Source: Rufibacter psychrotolerans | GTDB lineage: Bacteria; Bacteroidota; Bacteroidia; Cytophagales; Hymenobacteraceae | Assembly (NCBI RefSeq): GCF_016924645.1 | Contig: NZ_JAFFJV010000007.1 | Location: 43,593-107,592 of the forward strand | Direction: 5' to 3' | Length of the DNA: 64,000 nucleotides | Shown here: piece after piece, positions 25,261 to 33,420 of the stretch | How positions within the stretch are numbered: position 1 is the stretch's first letter | Layout of the letters: every line of letters starts with the position of its first letter | Translations under genes and position numbers: made by a program | Notes under the pieces: generated by a model | What the model was told of the DNA's origin: nothing | Databases searched by the model: none | Seen by the model: the letters and a program-made list of their open reading frames with translations, nothing else

Positions 25261-26295
25261 TTACTCGTTGTCTTCCAGGGCAGCGGCCACTTTTTCAGGC
25301 TCGCCTTTCACCAGGGCACGAATCTTATTCTCAATCTCCTGCATCAGCTCCTCGTTGTCTAACAGGAACTGCTTCACGGCGTCGCGGCCTTGGCCTAAGC
25401 GGTCGCCGTTGTAAGAGAACCAGGAACCAGATTTCTGTACCACGCCCAGGTCCACGCCCAGGTCAAGGATCTCGCCTACTTTGGAGATGCCCTCGCCGTA
25501 CATGATGTCAAATTCCACCACTTTGAACGGAGGCGCCACTTTGTTCTTCACCACTTTCACCTTGGTGCGGTTACCCGTGATGCTGTCCGGACCCTCCTTG
25601 ATCTGGCCAATGCGGCGGATATCCAGACGTACCGAAGCGTAGAACTTCAGGGCGTTACCACCGGTAGTGGTCTCTGGGTTACCGAACATCACGCCAATCT
25701 TCTCACGCAGCTGGTTGATGAAGATACACAAGCAGTTGGTCTTGTTGATGGTACCGGTCAGTTTACGCAGGGCCTGTGACATCAAACGGGCCTGAAGACC
25801 CATCTTGCTCTCGCCCATGTCGCCTTCCAGTTCGCCTTTAGGCACCAGGGCAGCCACGGAGTCAATCACGATGATGTCAATGGCACCGGAGCGGATCAGG
25901 TGGTCCGCGATCTCCAGAGCTTGCTCACCATTGTCTGGCTGGGCAATCAGCAGGTTCTCGGTATCTATGCCTAGTTTCTCAGCGTAGGTTTTGTCGAAAG
26001 CGTGCTCGGCGTCAATGAACGCGGCCAGGCCACCGGCTTTCTGTGCCTCCGCAATGCAGTGCATGGTAAGGGTGGTTTTACCGGAAGATTCTGGTCCGTA
26101 GATCTCCACCACACGGCCGCGGGGAAGACCTCCAATACCCAGGGCAATATCCAAGCCCAGGGAGCCCGTAGAAACGGCCGGAACGTCCTCCACCTGGTTA
26201 TCGCTCAGCTTCATGACCGTACCTTTGCCGTAGGTCTTGTCCAGCTTGTCGATAGTGAGTTGGAGCGCTTTCAATTTTTCGCTGTTTACACTCAT
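25261..26295 (-). CDS. recA: Recombinase RecA
   Basis: A 344-residue protein. Walker A GPESSGKT (residues 67-74), [26 protein letters not shown] (Walker B region), the MAW-type L1/L2 loops ([21 protein letters not shown]) and the acidic C-terminus ([11 protein letters not shown]) are all present. It forms filaments on single-stranded DNA for recombination and triggers LexA-type responses. Usual length. Single gene with its own terminator; I do not see a clear SOS box in the 100 bases upstream. Confidence 0.98.
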   Translation of the reverse strand: MSVNSEKLKALQLTIDKLDKTYGKGTVMKLSDNQVEDVPAVSTGSLGLDIALGIGGLPRGRVVEIYGPESSGKTTLTMHCIAEAQKAGGLAAFIDAEHAFDKTYAEKLGIDTENLLIAQPDNGEQALEIADHLIRSGAIDIIVIDSVAALVPKGELEGDMGESKMGLQARLMSQALRKLTGTINKTNCLCIFINQLREKIGVMFGNPETTTGGNALKFYASVRLDIRRIGQIKEGPDSITGNRTKVKVVKNKVAPPFKVVEFDIMYGEGISKVGEILDLGVDLGVVQKSGSWFSYNGDRLGQGRDAVKQFLLDNEELMQEIENKIRALVKGEPEKVAAALEDNE

Positions 26296-26857
26296 GTCTG
26301 TGTTTTCTTTGCTTAATTTTTGATGAATTTACGACTTCCTGAGCCAATCTGCAAGCGCTAACCGCGGCGTTTCAGCTGCTATCCAGACTTATTCCGGAGG
26401 TGTATATAGGAAACACCCAAAGTACCGGATTTGTGCCAAGATTTACTAGTTTTTTTAGTTATTTTTTTAGGTGTTTTGCTATTAAAACTAGCAAATCAGG
26501 CTTGGCCAAAGCCTGGAAAACCAGAGAAAGCACTTGCGGTCAGGGCCTTTTCCCGGCTTCTTTCACAACACCCATCGGGGGCAATTAGTTACAAGCCGGG
26601 CAGGTATTTTTAGCCTGGGCCCGGGCGGCGGGGGAAGAGGCTGGCCCTCAGGTTTTAAGCCTGTTTTACAGGAAATGGACCGGAAACGGGCCCACAGGCT
26701 CCGGCCGCTGAGGTGATTGTGGGGGCTGGCGGCCCCTTTCATTTCTTCTGGTTTTTTATCTATCTTTCGGGTTAGGGCAAGGGAGTTTCTGGAGTACTGT
26801 CTTGCCCTTTTCATTTGTTGCAGGATTCTGTTACCCTCAGGGTGTAAACGTACGTCT
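26296..26857. other. Divergent intergenic region recA / outer-membrane protein gene
   Basis: About 560 bases between divergent genes. It begins AT-rich and turns GC-rich. Apart from one palindrome-family copy at 26651-26687, I see no gene or RNA. An open frame runs into the downstream gene from 26717 but lacks a signal peptide at its start and is probably untranslated. Confidence 0.4.
26651..26687. repeat. Intergenic palindrome family, copy
   Basis: GGTTTTAAGCCTGTTTTAC then AGGAAATGGACCGGAAAC; moderately diverged. Confidence 0.6.
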
Positions 26858-28027
26858 ATGTCTAAAAAGTGGCTTACCACCGTGCTAGGAGCGTTTCTGG
26901 CGTCGCAAACGGCCTTTGCCCAGTTAAACAACCAGGCCCTGGAGGTCAGACAGCCGGTAAAACCCGACCAAACGGGAGAACTGCAACTGGGCCTCCAGGC
27001 GCTGGGCTACCAGAAGAACAACGAGTACTTCAATGACATCGCCGAAGGCTACACCCTCTTTGGGTACCACCTTAACCCGCGCCTGGTCTATTTTGCCTCG
27101 CCCACGGTGCGCATAGACGCCGGCGTGCAGGTGCAGAAAGACTTCGGCACCCGGGCGTATTCTCTGGTGCAGCCCACCTTCACCATCCGGTACGAGGAGA
27201 ACGGCATGTCCCTGCTCTTCGGTACGCTGGAGGGGAACCTGAACCACGGTTACATAGAGCCGCTCTATGACTTTGAGCGGGTCATCACCAACCGCCTGGA
27301 GAACGGCCTGCAGTTCCTGCTCAACAAGCCCGGCGTAAAGCTGGACGCCTGGATTGACTGGCAGCGCTACCTACGGCGCATGGACCCTTTCCAGGAGGAA
27401 GTGGCGGGCGGCGCCTCGGCGGAGCTCACGCTCTACCGCACCCCGGTTCAGCTGGGTTCTGCGGAAAGCGGCCCCGAAACGGAAACTTACCTGGGGCTGC
27501 CGCTGCAGTTCACGGCCCAGCACCGGGGCGGCCAGATTGACGCCAGCGACCTGCCGCTGGTGACCTTCGTCAACGCGGCGGCGGGCTTGGTGATCCGGAA
27601 GAACTATAACCGCAAGGTGCTCAAGGCGCTGCACTTTCAGCCATATGTGGTGGGCTGGAAGGATTTCTCCAATGAGAAGAACCAGGCTTTCCGGCAGGGC
27701 ACTGGCATCTACCTCAACGCGGGCATTGACACCAAGTACCAGAACGTGATGCTGAGCTACTGGCAGGGCAACGGCTACTACGCCGAACTGGGGGGCAAAC
27801 TCTTCCAGTCGGTGTCTACCAACTTCAAGTCACCGGGCTATACCAACAAGCTGCGGCGGCTCTTCATCCTGCGGCTCATGCATGACATTGAACTCATGCA
27901 GGGGCTTTCCCTCACCCTGCGCCTGGAGCCCTACTATGACCTGGAGCAGCCCAAGCTGGAGTTCTCCAACAGCCTGTACCTGAACTTCAACACCGATTTC
28001 TTCCTGACCCGGCTTAAGAAACGGTAA
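26858..28027 (+). CDS. Hypothetical outer-membrane protein
   Basis: A 389-residue protein from the start at 26858, where MSKKWLTTVLGAFLASQTAFAQ is a clean signal peptide; the open frame extends 47 codons further with no signal. The mature part is rich in alternating aromatic/polar strands (FFNDIAEGYTLFGYHLNP, YNRKVLKALHFQPYVVGWKDF) and ends SNSLYLNFNTDFFLTRLKKR, as a beta-barrel would. I do not recognise the family. It is followed 4 bases after the stop by a palindrome-family copy and then the convergent GNAT gene. Confidence 0.75.
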   Translation: MSKKWLTTVLGAFLASQTAFAQLNNQALEVRQPVKPDQTGELQLGLQALGYQKNNEYFNDIAEGYTLFGYHLNPRLVYFASPTVRIDAGVQVQKDFGTRAYSLVQPTFTIRYEENGMSLLFGTLEGNLNHGYIEPLYDFERVITNRLENGLQFLLNKPGVKLDAWIDWQRYLRRMDPFQEEVAGGASAELTLYRTPVQLGSAESGPETETYLGLPLQFTAQHRGGQIDASDLPLVTFVNAAAGLVIRKNYNRKVLKALHFQPYVVGWKDFSNEKNQAFRQGTGIYLNAGIDTKYQNVMLSYWQGNGYYAELGGKLFQSVSTNFKSPGYTNKLRRLFILRLMHDIELMQGLSLTLRLEPYYDLEQPKLEFSNSLYLNFNTDFFLTRLKKR

Positions 28028-28031
28028 AACG

Positions 28032-28067
28032 GTTTTGGGCCCGTTTTCTGGAAAACAGCCCTGAAAC
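28032..28067. repeat. Intergenic palindrome family, copy
   Basis: GTTTTGGGCCCGTTTTC, TGG, then AAAACAGCCCTGAAAC. It fills the 46-base gap between two convergent stop codons (28027 and 28074). Confidence 0.8.
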
Positions 28068-28073
28068 ACCTCT

Positions 28074-28667
28074 TTACAGCGAGGCGGCGTTGGGGTCTTC
28101 TTTCTTCATCTGGTACACATGGATGAGGCGGGGCTGGGGCGTGGGGGTGTCCTGCGCTACGGGAGCGTACTTCTTCAGGAGCGTGAAGCCGGCCCGCTCT
28201 GCCACGCGCTGGCTTTTGAGGTTGGTGTCGGCGCAGCGGAGGTTCACGCTTTCCATCTGCAGCACCTGAAAGGCGTAGCGGGTCATGGCCAGCAGGGCCT
28301 CGGTGGCGTATCCCTGGCCTTCGGCCTGCGCCCCCAGGTAGTACCCCACCTCAGAGAAAGGCTTGCCCCGCGCCAGCCGGCGCAAGGTGATGTCGCCAAT
28401 GTAATCGCCCTCTTCCTTCCGCCAGATCCCAAAACTGTACAGGTCGCCGGCCTTGTGTTGGGAGATGAACACCCTGAGCCGGTTCTGGGCATCTTCCAGG
28501 CTTTTGACGGCCGAGGTGCGGTCGGGGAAATCGGGCATGAGCCGGGCCCTGTTCTTGTGCAGCAGCCGCCAGAAGTCCAGCGCCATCTCCAGCGTGTAGG
28601 GCCTTATCCAGAGTCTTTGGGTGGCAAAATCAGGGGCGGAAATGGCGGAGGTGAGCGGTAACGGCAT
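28074..28667 (-). CDS. GNAT-family N-acetyltransferase (RimJ/RimL type)
   Basis: A 197-residue protein from the start at 28667 (MPLPLTSAISAPDFATQRLWIRPY); 53 further upstream codons are open but unlike the family. ERL-type start TQRLWIRPYTLEMA, YIGDITLRRL, EVGYYLGAQAEGQGYATEALLAMTRYAF (acetyl-CoA loop QGYATEA) and NLRCADTNLKSQRVAERAGFTLL are RimJ/RimL acetyltransferase features. The acceptor (ribosomal protein N-terminus, antibiotic or metabolite) cannot be inferred. Confidence 0.88.
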   Translation of the reverse strand: MPLPLTSAISAPDFATQRLWIRPYTLEMALDFWRLLHKNRARLMPDFPDRTSAVKSLEDAQNRLRVFISQHKAGDLYSFGIWRKEEGDYIGDITLRRLARGKPFSEVGYYLGAQAEGQGYATEALLAMTRYAFQVLQMESVNLRCADTNLKSQRVAERAGFTLLKKYAPVAQDTPTPQPRLIHVYQMKKEDPNAASL

Positions 28668-28872
28668 AAGCTTTGAAAATAACCCTCCCAATTGTACGGG
28701 GCAACTCCGGCGCAGGTGCCCAAATCCGGGTTTTTTGTGGCCTCGGCAGGAGGAGGCCGCCTTAACGGGGCCGGGCCAGACGGCCAAAGGAACACCGCCC
28801 GCTAGATTGCCGTAGACAAAGGCCACCTCTCTGAGCGGAAACAGCAGGGATACTTTGGCGTAATTTGTTCAC

Positions 28873-29760
28873 ATGCGGGTTAAAAGCCACACACAGTCAT
28901 TACAGGAATACGGCCGCGGAATCATTGGCGGGTTGTTGTTCAGCCTGCCCATGCTGTACACCATGGAAGTCTGGTGGACCAGCTTTGAGGTGTCGCCGTG
29001 GCAGTTGGTGCTGTACGTGGTGGTCACTTTTGTGCTGCTGCTGGGCTACAACACCTATGCCGGCCTGCGCAGCACGGCCTCCTGGAAAGAGGTGGTGGTA
29101 GACTCTGTGGAAGAGATGGGCCTGGGGCTGGTGCTGGCGTTTCTGTTTCTGTGGCTCCTGGGCGTGGCCAACCTGGAGGAAATGTCTTTGGAGCGGATTG
29201 TGTACATGACGGTGGTGGAAGCCATGCCGGTGGCCATTGGGGTGTCGGTGGGCACGGCGCAGTTGGGTACCTCCGGCGAAGACGAGGAAGAAGAGGATAC
29301 CAGAAAGGAACGGGACGCGGGCCGGCTCCTCCAGCAAGACAACGGGCAGGCCTCCACCAAAGAGCAGATTTTTCTGGCCACCTGCGCCGGGATGCTGTTT
29401 GCGGCCAACGTTGCCCCCACCGATGAGGTCATGAGCATTGCCTCTAACGCCACGCCGGTTCAACTGCTGTTCATGTTCCTGATGTCGCTGGCGCTGAGCG
29501 GCGGCATCTTGTTTTACGTGGGGTTCAGGGGCGCGTATGAAACCCCCGCCAACGAGCCGCCCAATGCCCTGGAAGTACTCTGGGGCCTGAGCATCACGTA
29601 CGCCACCGCTTTCTGTGTTTCGGCGGGCGCGCTATGGTTCTTCGGGAGGTTTGAGGGCACCGGCGTGCAGGTCTGCATAGAGGCCACCGTAGTACTGGCC
29701 CTGGTCTCCTCCTTGGGTGCCTCTGCCGGGCGGTTCCTGTTAGACCAAGAGTATAAATAA
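28873..29760 (+). CDS. TIGR02587-family integral membrane protein
   Basis: A 295-residue membrane protein with about seven hydrophobic segments. EYGRGIIGGLLFSLPMLYTMEVWW is the characteristic first part of the TIGR02587 (DUF2391) family, and an acidic loop EDEEEEDTRKERD lies in the middle. It ends 12 bases before a TIGR02588 gene; the two families are known as neighbours in several phyla. No biochemical role is known to me. Family assignment is strong. Confidence 0.85.
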   Translation: MRVKSHTQSLQEYGRGIIGGLLFSLPMLYTMEVWWTSFEVSPWQLVLYVVVTFVLLLGYNTYAGLRSTASWKEVVVDSVEEMGLGLVLAFLFLWLLGVANLEEMSLERIVYMTVVEAMPVAIGVSVGTAQLGTSGEDEEEEDTRKERDAGRLLQQDNGQASTKEQIFLATCAGMLFAANVAPTDEVMSIASNATPVQLLFMFLMSLALSGGILFYVGFRGAYETPANEPPNALEVLWGLSITYATAFCVSAGALWFFGRFEGTGVQVCIEATVVLALVSSLGASAGRFLLDQEYK

Positions 29761-29772
29761 GAAAGAACCAGA

Positions 29773-30150
29773 ATGAAGAAGAATAAGCTTGAATGGGTAA
29801 TCTTTGGCGCCAGTGTGTTGCTTATTCTTGGTCTGATTGGGTACCTGGGCGTGAAGGCGTTCCACTACCAACACACCCCACCCGACCTACGCGTAGAAGT
29901 ACTGGCCGAAACAGACAAGCTCAACCGAAACGTGTACCGCCTGGAACTGGTGAACCTGGGTGAACAAACCGCCGAGAACGTGTCGGTGGAGATTACGCTG
30001 CAGCAGCAGGGAAAAGAGGTGGACAAAGCCGAGGCCCTGTTTCCCCTGGCCCCCAAAGAGAGCATGCAGCAAGCCTGGGTCACGTTCAGAACTCCCCCGC
30101 AGGAGGGGCAGAAACTAAAGGTGCAGATCCTGGGATATAACAAACCGTAA
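29773..30150 (+). CDS. TIGR02588-family protein
   Basis: A 125-residue protein with one N-terminal membrane helix (WVIFGASVLLILGLIGYLGV) and an extracytoplasmic beta-sandwich-like domain (YRLELVNLGEQTAENVSVEITL). This is the usual partner of the TIGR02587 protein directly upstream. The two probably form a membrane complex; that is inference from conserved adjacency. Confidence 0.83.
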   Translation: MKKNKLEWVIFGASVLLILGLIGYLGVKAFHYQHTPPDLRVEVLAETDKLNRNVYRLELVNLGEQTAENVSVEITLQQQGKEVDKAEALFPLAPKESMQQAWVTFRTPPQEGQKLKVQILGYNKP

Positions 30151-30155
30151 AAGCA

Positions 30156-30198
30156 CGAAGCCCCGGGGCCGGCTACTTTCTAGCCGCCCCGGGGCTTC
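30156..30198. terminator. Bidirectional terminator between TIGR02588 and unknown gene
   Basis: CGAAGCCCCGGGGC (30156-30169) pairs with GCCCCGGGGCTTCG (30185-30198), with an inner GGCTA/TAGCC stem. On the minus strand it is followed by TGCTTTTACGG. Confidence 0.75.
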
Positions 30199-30255
30199 GC
30201 GGGTAATCCCGGACAAGGAAACCCTTCTACTCGGGTGCCAGATTTCCCAGTTTTG

Positions 30256-30684
30256 TTATTGGTTCAGGAAAGGATAGTTGTACTGCAGCGGGCTGCCTAG
30301 CTGCTGTAAGCGGGCAATTACTTCCATGGAGTGGGCAATCTCATTGAAGTACTCCAACCGCCGGATCAGTTGCTCTTTCAGGAGCACGGTGCCGTCTGGC
30401 GTGCGCATGTAGGCGCGTTTGTCTTCCAGAATCTTGTGCATCACCTCAGAAACGCGCTTGCCTTCCTGCATGTACAGGTCATGGAACTCCACCAGGGCAT
30501 CAAACCCGTCCCTGGTGACCCGGCAGGGAAAACCGGCATGGGTCAGGACATCGCACAGCAGGTTCACCTCCAGGGGCATGGAAATGTGGTAAGGGGTGGT
30601 GCGTACATCCAGGCCTCTCTTGATGTAGGAAAAGATAGTTTCCAGGTTGTTCTCAAAGCGTTCGTACAGGGCTGCTGCTTCCAT
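30256..30684 (-). CDS. Hypothetical protein
   Basis: A 142-residue protein from the start at 30684 (MEAAALYERFENNLETIFSYIK); an upstream ATG at 30726 adds 14 residues. It is soluble, mostly helical by composition, with no signal or membrane segment, and contains KRGLDVRTTPYHISMPLEVNLLCDVL and EFHDLYMQEGKRVSEVMHKILEDKR. I do not recognise a family. It is a single gene with a terminator shared with the opposite strand and a possible -7 element (TATTTTTG on the minus strand, 30714-30721). Confidence 0.65.
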   Translation of the reverse strand: MEAAALYERFENNLETIFSYIKRGLDVRTTPYHISMPLEVNLLCDVLTHAGFPCRVTRDGFDALVEFHDLYMQEGKRVSEVMHKILEDKRAYMRTPDGTVLLKEQLIRRLEYFNEIAHSMEVIARLQQLGSPLQYNYPFLNQ

Positions 30685-30777
30685 GTTGGGGTATAGATTT
30701 GATAAATCAGGGGCAAAAATAAACAAAGCTGCCTCTTTTACACCACTAACGGCAATTGGGTTCTGCCTACTTCAGGC

Positions 30778-30813
30778 GTTTAGGGGCTACTTTTGAGAAA
30801 AGCGGCCTAAAAC
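30778..30813. repeat. Intergenic palindrome family, copy
   Basis: GTTTAGGGGCTACTTTTGA then GAAAAGCGGCCTAAAAC. Confidence 0.7.
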
Positions 30814-30939
30814 AGGCACAAACAGAAGGTACCAGCCTGATTGGTTCACCCAGAAAGCTGCCGGCGCACAAGCCAGAAGCATCTGCAAAGGCACGAATGC
30901 TTAATGGAAGTAAGACAACCTCCAGAGGAGCAAGCCTGC

Positions 30940-30974
30940 GTTTTAGGCCGGTTTTCTGGAAAAAGCGCTAAAAT
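30940..30974. repeat. Intergenic palindrome family, copy
   Basis: GTTTTAGGCCGGTTTTC, TGG, then AAAAAGCGCTAAAAT. It ends 4 bases beyond the MoxR stop codon. Confidence 0.7.
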
Positions 30975-30978
30975 AGAA

Positions 30979-31944
30979 TTAGAGCAGCCCCTGGATGATT
31001 TGCTCCACCGTGATGCCCTCGGCCTCGGCTTTGAAGTTGCGCACCAGACGGTGGCGCAGGATAGGAACGGCTACGGCCTGCACGTCTTCAATGTCGGGGG
31101 AGTATTTGCCCCGGATGAGCGCGTTGCACTTGGCGCCCATGATGAGGTGCTGCGAAGCCCGGGGGCCGGCGCCCCACTCCAGATACTGGTTGGTCTGGGT
31201 GCCCGCCAGCGGGGTGTTGGGGCGGGTCTTGTGCACCAGCTTTACGGCGTAATCCACCACGTTGTCGGTGACGGGCACGCGGCGAACCAGTTGCTGGAAG
31301 GCGGTGATCTCCTCGGCGTGCAGGATCACCTCCGGGGTGTGTTGGCGGTCGCCGGTGGTGTTTTTCACAATCTGCAGCTCGGCCTCGTAGCTGGGGTAGG
31401 AGAGGGCCACATGGAACATGAAGCGGTCCAGCTGCGCCTCGGGCAGGGGATAGGTGCCTTCCTGCTCAATGGGGTTCTGGGTGGCCAGCACGAAGAAAGG
31501 ACGGGGCAGGTTGTAGTGGTGCCCGGCCACGGTGACCGAGTACTCCTGCATGGCCTCCAGCAGCGCCGCCTGGGTTTTGGGCGGGGTACGGTTGATCTCA
31601 TCGGCCAAAACAATATTGGCGAACACCGGGCCTTTTACAAACTGGAAGTGGCGGTTCTGGTCCAGCGTTTCTGAGCCTAGAATATCAGAAGGCATCAAAT
31701 CTGGGGTGAACTGCACCCGGTTGAACGAGAGGTCCAGCGAGTTGGAGATGGTCTGGATGAGGAGGGTCTTGGCCAGGCCCGGCACCCCCACCAAAAGACA
31801 ATGCCCCTGACAGAAAACAGCAGTCAGCACCAGTTTAACCACTTCCTCCTGGCCAATGATGGTCTGGGAGATCTCGTCGGTCAGACGTTTGTAGGCATGG
31901 TGAAGCGCATCTGCGGCTTCTCTGTCAGAGGCAAATGGAGGCAT
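30979..31944 (-). CDS. MoxR-family AAA+ ATPase
   Basis: A 321-residue ATPase. Walker A LLVGVPGLAKT (about residues 50-60), Walker B NIVLADEINR (about 110-119), and the sensor region QNPIEQEGTYPLPEAQLDRFMF are the MoxR signature. Such ATPases act as chaperones that insert cofactors or assemble complexes, often with von Willebrand-domain proteins; none is adjacent here. It lies 11 bases downstream of the SurA-like gene and two parvulin chaperones, which hints at envelope protein maturation. Confidence 0.93.
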   Translation of the reverse strand: MPPFASDREAADALHHAYKRLTDEISQTIIGQEEVVKLVLTAVFCQGHCLLVGVPGLAKTLLIQTISNSLDLSFNRVQFTPDLMPSDILGSETLDQNRHFQFVKGPVFANIVLADEINRTPPKTQAALLEAMQEYSVTVAGHHYNLPRPFFVLATQNPIEQEGTYPLPEAQLDRFMFHVALSYPSYEAELQIVKNTTGDRQHTPEVILHAEEITAFQQLVRRVPVTDNVVDYAVKLVHKTRPNTPLAGTQTNQYLEWGAGPRASQHLIMGAKCNALIRGKYSPDIEDVQAVAVPILRHRLVRNFKAEAEGITVEQIIQGLL

Positions 31945-31955
31945 AGCAGGGAGGA

Positions 31956-33308
31956 TTAGTCGTCTAAACTACAGGTTTTAAAATCAGGAACAATGTCTAC
32001 AAACACGGTATCCTTGTTTTTTTCAAACCACTCGTTAATGGCCCGGTTCCGTTTGTCGGCCAGGGCGGCGGCGGCAATCTTCTGATAGTCGTCTTGCAGG
32101 TTGGCCTGGTGCGGCGCCGTCTTTGACTTCAGGTAAAGGATGCGCATGGCTTCCTTGCCGTCTTCAGTGCGGTACGGGAGCGGCCCGCTGATGTCGCCTA
32201 CCTTCATGGTGTCAATCACGAAGAACACCGAGGGGTCCAGCTTGTCTACCGGAATGTACGTGGTAGGGCTGCCGGCCAGGGTGATCATGCCGCCGTTTCC
32301 TTTGGTGGCCATGTCGTCTGAGAAATCCTTGGCTGCTTTGGCAAAAGAAATGCTGTCGGCCAGGATACGGGTGCGGATGCTGTCCAGCAGGTGCGCTGTC
32401 TGCTGCACGTCTACCTGAGCGGTGGCCGGCTTGATGAGGATGTGGCGGGTGTTGTACTCCTCGCCGCGGCGCTCAATCAACTGGATGATGTGGAACCCGA
32501 ACATGGACTCCGTTACCGGCGAGATCTCGCCGGGCTGCAGTTTCAGGGCCGCGGCCTCGTACTCGGGTACCAGTTCGCGCTTCTTGAAGAAGCCCAGTTC
32601 GCCGCCCTGCGAGCCGGAGCCGGGGTCTTGTGAGTACTGGCGGGCCAGTGTGGCAAAGTCTTCCCCGGCCACAATGCGCTTGCGGATGGCTTCCAGCTGC
32701 TCGCGGGCCGCTTGCTTCTGGGCGGTACCAATCTGGGCGATCTTCACAATCTGACCCACTTCCACCTCGGTGGAGAAGTAAGGCAGGCTGTCTTTGGGAA
32801 TACGGTTGAAATACCGCTGCACTTCTTTGGGCGTAACTTTGATCTTGCCTGAGATCTCGCGCTCCATTTTCTGCACGGTCAGCTGCTCGGTAAGGCTCCG
32901 GCGCAGATCACTCCTGATCTCGCTCATGGGTTTGTTGTAGTACTCCTCCAGGCGCTCTGGGCTGCCAATCTGGGCTACAAACTGATTCAGGCGGCCTTCC
33001 AGCTCAGCGTTGATGGTGCTTTCCTCCACAATCACAGAGTCTACCTCGGCGCGGGCCAGCAACAGTTTGTTCTGCACCAAAGACCTCAGGATCTCGCAGC
33101 GCAGGTTGGGCGACTTGTAGCCCTGTCCCACGGCGTTTGCGTACTGGAACTCCAGTTCTGAGCGCAGAATGATGTGCCCCCCCACTTTGGCGACAATGTT
33201 GTCTACCAACGTAGCTTGCTGGGCTTCTGCCCGTTGCGCAAAGGAAGCCAGCACGCAAACGGCAAGAATGGTTTTAAAAAAGGAATTAAAAGAAATCTTA
33301 ACTTTCAT
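31956..33308 (-). CDS. SurA-like periplasmic peptidylprolyl isomerase
   Basis: A 450-residue protein with a signal peptide (residues 1-29). The N-terminal SurA-type chaperone part (DNIVAKVGGHIILRSELEFQ) is followed by two parvulin domains (about residues 180-285, containing QYSQDPGSGSQGGELGFFKKRELVPEYEAAA, and about 290-390). It should escort outer-membrane proteins through the periplasm. It lies between the PpiC-type lipoprotein and MoxR on the same strand. Confidence 0.9.
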   Translation of the reverse strand: MKVKISFNSFFKTILAVCVLASFAQRAEAQQATLVDNIVAKVGGHIILRSELEFQYANAVGQGYKSPNLRCEILRSLVQNKLLLARAEVDSVIVEESTINAELEGRLNQFVAQIGSPERLEEYYNKPMSEIRSDLRRSLTEQLTVQKMEREISGKIKVTPKEVQRYFNRIPKDSLPYFSTEVEVGQIVKIAQIGTAQKQAAREQLEAIRKRIVAGEDFATLARQYSQDPGSGSQGGELGFFKKRELVPEYEAAALKLQPGEISPVTESMFGFHIIQLIERRGEEYNTRHILIKPATAQVDVQQTAHLLDSIRTRILADSISFAKAAKDFSDDMATKGNGGMITLAGSPTTYIPVDKLDPSVFFVIDTMKVGDISGPLPYRTEDGKEAMRILYLKSKTAPHQANLQDDYQKIAAAALADKRNRAINEWFEKNKDTVFVDIVPDFKTCSLDD

Positions 33309-33420
33309 GGTATTCTGTATAGCGGTAGCTATCTATAGAACCGCTTCTCTTGCAAAATAGTATAGTGGTGAACGGACAAAGCTAGGCAAAGCGCTGCACT
33401 AAAGGAAACTTCTGCCGGGC

